DNA of 11,113 bases from JALHFZ01 sp964483085 (GTDB lineage: Bacteria > Synergistota > Synergistia > Synergistales > Aminobacteriaceae). The position numbers and the translations under genes were made by a program. The stretch's first letter is position 1. Each line of letters opens with the position of its first letter. The notes under the pieces are model-generated. The model did no database searches. It saw only the letters and a program-made list of their open reading frames with translations, and was not told the origin of the DNA. This document shows, one piece after another, positions 5,293 to 11,113 of this stretch. The stretch spans positions 1 to 11,113 of the forward strand of contig CAYZZX010000054.1 of NCBI GenBank assembly GCA_964483085.1, written 5' to 3'.

Positions 5293-7497
5293 ATGGCACC
5301 CTCCATCCCGGCACCCCTTCCGAAAGGTGCCGGAACTCTGGACGAGGAGAACATTCCCTGGACCGTCCCTCCTGGAACGACGACGGAGGACGCTCTTGCG
5401 GAATGTCTTCTTTTCATCGCCCGGCACCATGATCGCCCCGCCTCCCGGGATACGGTCTTGTCAGGGCTTCCCCTTGAGGGGGGCAGGCTCTCTCCCTCGG
5501 TCTTCAACCGTGCCGCCGAAAAGGCGGGGTTCGGAAGCCGGTTTCTCCGTACGTCCATAGACGAGCTGAACACCTTGCTCTTTCCCGTGATCCTCATCCT
5601 CGATGGAAAGAAGGCCTGCGTCCTTCTCTCCCTCTCTGCGGAAGGGGATACTGCAAGGGTTTTCTTTCCCGAACTGGGCAAAGAGGTGGCGGAGATACCC
5701 CTTGAGGAACTCCGGCCCCGGACGACGGGGTACGCCGTCTATGTCTGGCCGAAGTTCCGTTTTGACGAGAGAACCCCCGACTACGCCAAGCCGAAGGATG
5801 CCCACTGGTTCTGGAGCGCCATCGCAGAGAACCGGGGCCTCTACCGGGACGTTCTGCTCGCCTCCCTTCTGAGCAACATCTTCGCCCTCGCCATGCCACT
5901 TTTTGTCATGAATATCTACAACCGGGTCATCCCGAACCGGGCGGTGGAATCCCTCTGGGTCATGGCCATCGGCGTGGGCATTATGCTGACCGCCGACTTC
6001 GTCCTCCATCTTGCCCGGGGGTACCTTGTGGACCGGGCGGGGGTGCGGACGAACATCCGTCTCTCATCCCGGATTATGGAGAAGGTCCTCGGGCTGAAAA
6101 CCGAGGCCCGGCCAGCCTCCGTGGGCTCCTTCGCGAACAGCGTTTCAGGGTTCGAGTCCGTGCGGAATTTCATCTCCTCCGCCACCCTCTTCACCTATGT
6201 TGACCTTCCCTTCGCCCTCTTCTTTCTCGTGATCATCGCCGTCATCTCATGGCCCCTGGCGATCCCCCTGGTCATCGGCGCCGTTCTCATCCTCTTTCAC
6301 ACAGTGCTTGTGCAGGGGCAGATGCGCGAGCTGGCCGAGAGCACCAACAGGGCGAGCGCTCTGAAAAACGCAACCCTTGTTGAAAGTCTCGTGGGGATGG
6401 AGACCCTGAAGACCCAGGGGGCGGAGGGGCAGATACAGGTCCGCTGGGAAAAGGCGGTCTCCTTTCTCGAGCTCACCAACGCAAGGCTCAAGCTGCTCTC
6501 CTCATCGGTAGTCTCGGGAACCCAGTGGGTGCAGCAGATGGTCTCGGTGGCCACCATGATCATCGGAGTCTACCTGGTGATCTCCAATTCTCTGAACATG
6601 GGCGGTTTGATCGCCGCCTACATGCTCTCCTCCCGGTTCATGGCCCCCATCGGCAGAGTTGCGGGGCTGCTGCTTCAGTACTACACCGCGTCGAGATCCC
6701 TCGCCGCCCTGGACGAGATCATGAAGAAGCCCACGGAGCGCCCGGAAGAGACATCCTTCCTCAGCCGCCCCCTTCTTCGGGGCAACATCGAGTTCTCCGG
6801 CGTCACCTTTTCCTACCCTGAGCAGGAGAGGCCTGCCCTCTCGAACGTCTCATTCCGGATAGAAGAGGGAGAGAAGGTCGCCTTCATCGGCCGGATCGGC
6901 TCGGGAAAGACGACGGTGGGCCGGCTGCTCCTCGGGCTCTACGGCCCCCAGGAGGGATCTGTCTACGTGGACGGAACGGACATCCGGCAGATTGATCCGT
7001 CGGAACTGCGCCGGAATATCGGCACCGTCCCCCAGGACGCTATACTCTTTTTCGGAACGCTTCGGGAGAATATCCTCTTCGGCAACCCCGGGGCGACCGA
7101 CAGCGAGCTTCTGCAGGCCGTCCGGATCGCCGGGGTGGATACCTTCGTACAGCGCCATCCGAAGGGGTTCGACCTCTCCGTAGGAGAACGGGGCGACCGT
7201 CTCTCCAGCGGACAGCGTCAGGCCGTGGCTCTGGCACGGGCCGTCCTCAGAAATCCCCCGATTCTCCTCCTCGACGAGCCCACCGCGTCCATGGACCAGT
7301 CCAGCGAAGAGAGGATCCGGCGCAATATCGAGGTCTACGGACGGAATAGAACCCTTCTCCTCGTCACCCACAGATCGGCTCTTCTGAGCCTCGTGGACCG
7401 GCTCATCCTTCTCGACGGAGGACGAGTCGTGGCCGACGGCCCGAAGGACAGGGTATTGAGCGCCCTCTCAAAGGGAATGGGAGGGGAATCATCATGA
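5293..7497 (+). CDS. Type I secretion ABC transporter/permease, LapB/LssB type
   Basis: This inner-membrane ABC exporter (734 aa) would drive secretion of the adhesin encoded downstream. Domains in order: an N-terminal C39-peptidase-like domain (about 30-150), a transmembrane domain (about 180-455) and a nucleotide-binding domain (about 485-734). In the C39-like domain the position of the catalytic Cys appears to be Ala34 (DALAECL against ECGLACL), and the catalytic His position is Ala108 or Cys109 (KACVLL against HFVVL). It is therefore probably a non-cleaving substrate-binding domain, as in HlyB and LapB. The nucleotide-binding domain has Walker A GRIGSGKT (533-540), signature LSSGQ (637-641, Ser in place of the first Gly of LSGGQ), Walker B ILLLDEP (657-663) and H-loop His693. 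GGAGGAGG (5284-5291) overlaps the previous stop and sits close to the ATG, suggesting coupling. The stop overlaps the next start (ATGA, 7494-7497). Confidence 0.95.
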   Translation: MAPSIPAPLPKGAGTLDEENIPWTVPPGTTTEDALAECLLFIARHHDRPASRDTVLSGLPLEGGRLSPSVFNRAAEKAGFGSRFLRTSIDELNTLLFPVILILDGKKACVLLSLSAEGDTARVFFPELGKEVAEIPLEELRPRTTGYAVYVWPKFRFDERTPDYAKPKDAHWFWSAIAENRGLYRDVLLASLLSNIFALAMPLFVMNIYNRVIPNRAVESLWVMAIGVGIMLTADFVLHLARGYLVDRAGVRTNIRLSSRIMEKVLGLKTEARPASVGSFANSVSGFESVRNFISSATLFTYVDLPFALFFLVIIAVISWPLAIPLVIGAVLILFHTVLVQGQMRELAESTNRASALKNATLVESLVGMETLKTQGAEGQIQVRWEKAVSFLELTNARLKLLSSSVVSGTQWVQQMVSVATMIIGVYLVISNSLNMGGLIAAYMLSSRFMAPIGRVAGLLLQYYTASRSLAALDEIMKKPTERPEETSFLSRPLLRGNIEFSGVTFSYPEQERPALSNVSFRIEEGEKVAFIGRIGSGKTTVGRLLLGLYGPQEGSVYVDGTDIRQIDPSELRRNIGTVPQDAILFFGTLRENILFGNPGATDSELLQAVRIAGVDTFVQRHPKGFDLSVGERGDRLSSGQRQAVALARAVLRNPPILLLDEPTASMDQSSEERIRRNIEVYGRNRTLLLVTHRSALLSLVDRLILLDGGRVVADGPKDRVLSALSKGMGGESS

Positions 7498-8915
7498 GAT
7501 ACGACCCCGGGCAGCAGGAGGGGTTTGAAATGTTGGGAAGGGCCGCCGATGGCCTCGAGCGGACCGGCCGGAAGGTCGGCGGGCGGGTTCTCTCAAAGCT
7601 TGTGCCTCCCGTTGACCCCCGGCCTCTCGACTGGGGGGCCGACGCCCGCTGGGCACTGGAGGATCAGAATCCCCGCAGGGCGCGGATGATTATCTACATA
7701 GTTTCCATCGTCTTTATCCTTCTCTTCGCATGGGCGGCCCTAGCCCCCCTTGACGAGGTGGTCCACGGCGTTGGCAAGGCCATTCCGGTCTCGGGCACCC
7801 AGACCATTCAGTCCGTGGACGGCGGTGTGGTGGAGCAGATCTTCGTCTCCGAAGCCCAGCGGGTGGAGAAAGATACCCTTCTTCTCACGGTGGACACCAC
7901 CCGGTCGAGCTCCATGCTCGGACAGCAGCAGGCGAAACTTCTCACCCTCAAGGCCCGGGCCGCCCGGCTCACCGCCCTCAGCTCGTCAAAACCCTTTGTG
8001 CCCCCTCCGGAGGCTGTAGCGGAGATGCCCCAGATAGTGGAACAGGAGATGGTCTTTTACCGAACGAGTCTTGAAGAGCTGAATTCAAGAATTTCCGTGG
8101 CGAAGGACCAGCTCTCTCAGCGGCGTCAGGAGCTGGCGGAGGCGAACTCAAGGCTCACCCATGTCCTCCGGGCCTATGATCTTGCGGGGAAAGAGCTTGC
8201 AGTGACCCGCCCCCTTCTTGCCAGCGGCGCCGTTCCGAAGGTCGAGGTCATGCGCCTCGAAAAAGAGGAGGCCCGGGCGGCGGGGGAGCGGGATCAGGCC
8301 AGAAGCCAGATCGCCCGCATACGGGCGGGGATCGAGGAGGCGGAGGGGCAGGTGCGGGAGGTTGAGCTTCGATACCGCAACGCCTGGAGAAATGAGCTCA
8401 GCGCGACCCTCGCGGAGATGGAAAGCCTGACCCAGGGAAACAAGGGGCTTGAAGACCGTCTCGTCCAATCGGAAATCCGTTCGCCCATCAACGGCACGGT
8501 GAAAAGGCTCTTCGTCAACACCCCCGGAGGGGTTATCCTTCCCGGAGGAGTGGTGGCGGAGATCGTTCCCATAGAAGACGCCCTCGTGGTGGAAGCCCAG
8601 CTTTCCCCGAAAGACCGGGCCTTTATTCAGCCTGGACAGGCCGCGGTCGTCAAGTTCACCGCCTATGAATACGCCGTCTACGGCGGGCTCGACGGGGTGG
8701 TGGAGTATATCGCCCCCGACACCATCACTGATCAGCGGGGAAACACCTACTACCAGGCCCGGATCCGGACGAACAAGGAAGAATTCGGAGCCGACCTTCC
8801 CATATTGCCGGGAATGGTTGCACAGGTCGACATTATGACCGGAAAAAAGACGATCTTATCGTACCTTTTGAAACCGTTGCTTCGGGCGAGGGCAAATGCC
8901 CTCAGAGAGCGGTAG
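7494..8915 (+). CDS. HlyD-family membrane fusion protein of the type I secretion system, LapC type
   Basis: This periplasmic adaptor (473 aa) joins the ABC transporter to the TolC-family tunnel. The start ATG 7494 overlaps the transporter stop and is preceded by GGGAGGGG at 7479-7486. About 63 cytoplasmic residues come first, including DPRPLDWGADARWAL, then one transmembrane helix at about 65-86 (MIIYIVSIVFILLFAWAAL), followed by APLDEVVHGVGK, typical of the family. A lipoyl half-domain lies at 107-133 (SVDGGVVEQIFV). A long Glu/Arg/Ala-rich coiled coil spans about 140-320. The second lipoyl half has SEIRSPINGTVK (326-337), and a beta-barrel domain follows to the end. All family landmarks are present and nothing seems broken. 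Its place after the ABC gene and before the adhesin supports function in exporting that adhesin. Confidence 0.95.
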   Translation: MRYDPGQQEGFEMLGRAADGLERTGRKVGGRVLSKLVPPVDPRPLDWGADARWALEDQNPRRARMIIYIVSIVFILLFAWAALAPLDEVVHGVGKAIPVSGTQTIQSVDGGVVEQIFVSEAQRVEKDTLLLTVDTTRSSSMLGQQQAKLLTLKARAARLTALSSSKPFVPPPEAVAEMPQIVEQEMVFYRTSLEELNSRISVAKDQLSQRRQELAEANSRLTHVLRAYDLAGKELAVTRPLLASGAVPKVEVMRLEKEEARAAGERDQARSQIARIRAGIEEAEGQVREVELRYRNAWRNELSATLAEMESLTQGNKGLEDRLVQSEIRSPINGTVKRLFVNTPGGVILPGGVVAEIVPIEDALVVEAQLSPKDRAFIQPGQAAVVKFTAYEYAVYGGLDGVVEYIAPDTITDQRGNTYYQARIRTNKEEFGADLPILPGMVAQVDIMTGKKTILSYLLKPLLRARANALRER

Positions 8916-8979
8916 GCTTTTTGCATAAAAAAGAAATTCCTTTGTGCCCCTTGGGCGGGCAGAAAATGGAGGAGCAGAC
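8916..8979 (+). promoter_or_regulatory. Short gap with strong ribosome binding site for the adhesin
   Basis: The 64 bases between the adaptor and adhesin genes contain an ideal GGAGGAG at 8968-8974, five bases before the ATG at 8980, which decides that start. The same site precedes the TolC-family gene. I see no convincing terminator here (only a 4-bp stem, GCCC 8946-8949 with GGGC 8953-8956), so the adhesin is probably read from the same transcript. Confidence 0.6.
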
Positions 8980-11113
8980 ATGGCCATACAGCAAAACCCT
9001 ATAGAGAACGGAATGCGGGTGCTCTCAGTTACCGGCGAGGTACTTACCCGGGGAGCGGACGGAAATATGAGGCAGGTAGTTGCGGGTGAATATCTGGCCC
9101 CCGGTGATGTTCTCGTCACCCGTGAGGGGGCGGTGCTCCTGCAGAACGCCCGGGGGGAATACGCCGAAATCCCCCCGAATCATTCCCTGACAGTTTCGCC
9201 GGCCATCGTCAACCTCTTCCTTCCCGGCGAGGCGAATGCACCCGTCATTCCGTTCCCTGATGCACCTGAGACAGATGGACCGGTCAATACGGACGGTTCA
9301 AATGACGGTTCCGGCGAGAGCGCCGGCGGACCTGCGGTGAACTGGAACTCCCACGGATTCCTCCGTCTTCCCCGCATCAACTTCTTTTTCGATCAAAGCC
9401 TGAGCAACTGGCAGAACCTCGGAAGGGACGCGAACGAGACCTTCGCCTTCCAGGGGCGCCATACCCTGAACCCCAGAATAGAGTATGAATATTTGACCAG
9501 TGAGAGGCCTCTTGAAGGGTTCCGCACTGAAACAGACCGCCCCTGGTGGGGCACCCATGAGCCCTCCCGGCCCGACTATGTAAACCTTCCGCCTGTTGTC
9601 TCTCCCCCTGAGACGGGGGTTACAGACGAGGATGTTCCCCTCGTCCTCGACCTTCTCAAATACGCAACAGACCCGGAGGGCAAACCGGTTACGATCATTT
9701 CAGTCGAAGCAGGCTCGGGTACGGTGGTCATCAACCCCGACGGAACGGTTACCTATACACCAAACGAAGATTTCCACGGCGAGGATACCATCACCTTCAC
9801 CGTCAGCGACAGCTTTGGCGGCACAACCACGACAACGGTCCCGATAACAGTGAACCCCGTGGCTGATGCAGCCCCGGACATCGACGAGACGACCGAGGGC
9901 ACCGCTGTCGTCACAGACGTCCTTGCGAACGATACTTTTGGCCCCAACGCCGAAGTTACTTCGGTCACTCAGGGTTCAGGCGGATCAGTCACAATCAACC
10001 CTGACGGAACTGTCACCTATACGCCGGGACCGGGCTTCCAGGGGCTGGCGGAAGGGGAGACCGGTACGGACACCTATACCTACACTGTCACCACCGCTGC
10101 AGGGAATACCGAGACTGCAACGGTTACGGTGATTATCCATGGTGTCAACGATACCCCTGCAGGGAACGATCTGCCGGAACGGAGCGGCCTTGACGGAGAA
10201 GTTGTCGAAGTCTCCGTTGCCGGAGCCTTCAGCGATCCCGATTCAACTGACGTGTTGACCTACAGTGCTGAGGGGCTTCCCGCAGGACTTTCCATCGACC
10301 CGGTCACCGGCGTGATCAGCGGGACAATCGACAACTCCGCCTCCCAGGATTCGACAGGCACAAACCCTGACGGCACCTACACGGTGGTCATCACTGCGAC
10401 CGACCCTCACGGAGCATCGGTGAATGAAACCTTCACCTGGACAGTTGCGAACCCCGGGCCTGACGCTGTGGATGATACAAACAGCACGATAGAGAACGTA
10501 GTGTTGTCGGTTCCCGTCGCAGAGGGCTTGCTTTCGAATGACGCTGACCCGGATAACGACATGCTGGCAGTTACAGAAGTGAACGGCGCTTCGGGTAATC
10601 TTGGAAATTCGGTGAACGGATCAGGCGGCGGTACCTTTGTGCTGAATGCGGACGGCAGCTACACCTTCGACCCGGGGAGCGACTTCGAATATCTTGCGGC
10701 CGGAGAGAGCAAGACAACCTCTATCACCTACACCGTCAGCGACGGCGAGGGGGGGACAGACACAGCCACTCTCACCGTCACTGTGAATGGAGAAAATCAC
10801 CCCCCGGTGGGGAGCGAACTTCCGGGGCAGAGTGATCTGGACGGAGAAGTTGTGGATGTCTCTGTAGCTGGAGCCTTCAGCGATACCGATGCAACGGACG
10901 TATTGATCTATAGCGCCACGGGGCTTCCTCCGGGACTTTCCATAGACAAAGATACCGGTGTGATCAGTGGGACGATCGACAACTCCGCCTCCCAGACAGG
11001 CACTCCTGGGAACCCAAACGGCACCTATACTGTAGTGATCACTGCAACCGATCCACAGGGAGCGTCGGTGAACGAAAGTTTTGACTGGACGGTGGCGAAC
11101 CCAAGGCCTGATG
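8980..11113 (+). CDS. Giant type I-secreted repeat adhesin, N-terminal part (3' end outside window)
   Basis: The frame runs from ATG 8980 to the window end without a stop (711 codons visible). There is no Sec signal, as expected for type I cargo. Residues about 9-78 resemble the LapA-type retention module/FecR-like beta domain: TGEV, then ADGNMRQVVAGEYLAPGDVL, then a turn and AEIPPNHSL. Residues 79-121 are a Pro/Asp/Gly/Ser-rich linker. Residues 122-203 are an aromatic-rich segment I do not recognise. Extracellular beta modules follow: a cadherin/Big_9-like domain (about 205-297), a VCBS-like domain (about 298-391), a He_PIG-like Ig domain (398-495), another VCBS-like domain (about 496-610, with Ca-binding-type DADPDND), and a second He_PIG-like domain (614-711). 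Their signatures are NPDGTVTYTP, GLPxGLSID and TGVISGTI. The C-terminal repeats and secretion signal would lie beyond the window. Likely role: cell-surface attachment or biofilm formation. Confidence 0.9.
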   Translation, partial: MAIQQNPIENGMRVLSVTGEVLTRGADGNMRQVVAGEYLAPGDVLVTREGAVLLQNARGEYAEIPPNHSLTVSPAIVNLFLPGEANAPVIPFPDAPETDGPVNTDGSNDGSGESAGGPAVNWNSHGFLRLPRINFFFDQSLSNWQNLGRDANETFAFQGRHTLNPRIEYEYLTSERPLEGFRTETDRPWWGTHEPSRPDYVNLPPVVSPPETGVTDEDVPLVLDLLKYATDPEGKPVTIISVEAGSGTVVINPDGTVTYTPNEDFHGEDTITFTVSDSFGGTTTTTVPITVNPVADAAPDIDETTEGTAVVTDVLANDTFGPNAEVTSVTQGSGGSVTINPDGTVTYTPGPGFQGLAEGETGTDTYTYTVTTAAGNTETATVTVIIHGVNDTPAGNDLPERSGLDGEVVEVSVAGAFSDPDSTDVLTYSAEGLPAGLSIDPVTGVISGTIDNSASQDSTGTNPDGTYTVVITATDPHGASVNETFTWTVANPGPDAVDDTNSTIENVVLSVPVAEGLLSNDADPDNDMLAVTEVNGASGNLGNSVNGSGGGTFVLNADGSYTFDPGSDFEYLAAGESKTTSITYTVSDGEGGTDTATLTVTVNGENHPPVGSELPGQSDLDGEVVDVSVAGAFSDTDATDVLIYSATGLPPGLSIDKDTGVISGTIDNSASQTGTPGNPNGTYTVVITATDPQGASVNESFDWTVANPRPD
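10171..10464 (+). repeat. He_PIG-like module repeat, copy 1 (98 codons)
   Basis: This 294-base in-frame module (adhesin residues 398-495, from LPERSG to ANPGPD) is repeated at 10819-11112. By hand alignment the two proteins match at 78 of 98 positions without gaps. A 21-base stretch (10327-10347) is identical to 10975-10995, while many third codon positions elsewhere differ. That points to an intragenic duplication old enough to have drifted. Confidence 0.9.
10819..11112 (+). repeat. He_PIG-like module repeat, copy 2 (98 codons)
   Basis: This is the second copy of the 98-codon module (residues 614-711, from LPGQSD to ANPRPD), separated from copy 1 by a VCBS-like module of about 118 codons. 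The first copy's final PD is followed directly by AVDDTNST, the start of the VCBS-like module. The window ends one base after the equivalent point here, so a further VCBS-like unit probably follows. Confidence 0.9.

Noticed and set aside
8946..8960. Small GC inverted repeat before the adhesin gene
   Set aside because: The stem is only four base pairs and has no T-run after it, so it cannot be called a terminator.
10093..10104. TAAG tetrapeptide (adhesin residues 372-375) resembling the LapG cleavage motif
   Set aside because: It sits inside a beta strand of a VCBS-like module, about 300 residues beyond the retention-like domain, so it is probably chance rather than a processing site.

Overview
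The window looks like a piece of chromosome from a Gram-negative bacterium. It encodes an outer-membrane TolC-family protein with a signal peptide, a periplasmic adaptor and a type I secretion ABC transporter. The phylum cannot be fixed from the sequence. The strong GGAGGAG ribosome binding sites and mixed GC content would fit several anaerobic lineages (Synergistota or Desulfovibrio-like bacteria are guesses only). All recognisable genes are on the + strand.

Region 1 (1-3456) is the end of a sugar-biosynthesis operon. It holds two consecutive Gfo/Idh/MocA-type oxidoreductases (the first cut by the window edge), an acylneuraminate/legionaminate-type cytidylyltransferase, and a protein with paired CBS domains fused to a sugar-nucleotide transferase, similar in layout to Campylobacter PtmE. 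The genes overlap by 4 and 8 bases or are separated by 24 bases, so they are probably cotranscribed. Together they suggest synthesis and CMP activation of a nonulosonic (sialic-acid-like, perhaps legionaminic) acid for surface glycans or glycoproteins.

Region 2 (3457-3907) is a 451-base AT-rich gap. It holds AT-rich hairpins just after the sugar operon, a plausible sigma-70-type promoter near 3687-3715, and a terminator-shaped hairpin at 3784-3832. That hairpin lies between the promoter and the next gene, which leaves room for an attenuation-type leader.

Region 3 (3908-11113) is a type I secretion operon with its probable cargo: TolC-family outer-membrane protein, LapB/LssB-type ABC transporter with a degenerate C39 domain, LapC/HlyD-type membrane fusion protein, then a giant repeat adhesin that is still open at the window end. 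The adhesin has no stop codon in the window. Its first 711 codons comprise an N-terminal domain resembling the LapA retention module, an acidic/Gly-Ser linker, an unassigned aromatic-rich segment, and alternating cadherin/VCBS-like and He_PIG-like Ig modules. Two He_PIG modules are 294-bp repeats, about 80% identical in protein. The transporter genes would export the adhesin in one step across both membranes, and the N-terminal domain may hold it at the cell surface.

I found no RNA genes, insertion sequences or CRISPR arrays. Nothing here is clearly a new system. The parts most worth a second look are the adhesin N-terminus (retention-like but without the LapG cleavage motif in its linker), the aromatic-rich segment after it, the leader before the secretion operon, and the first oxidoreductase, which lacks the usual catalytic histidine.
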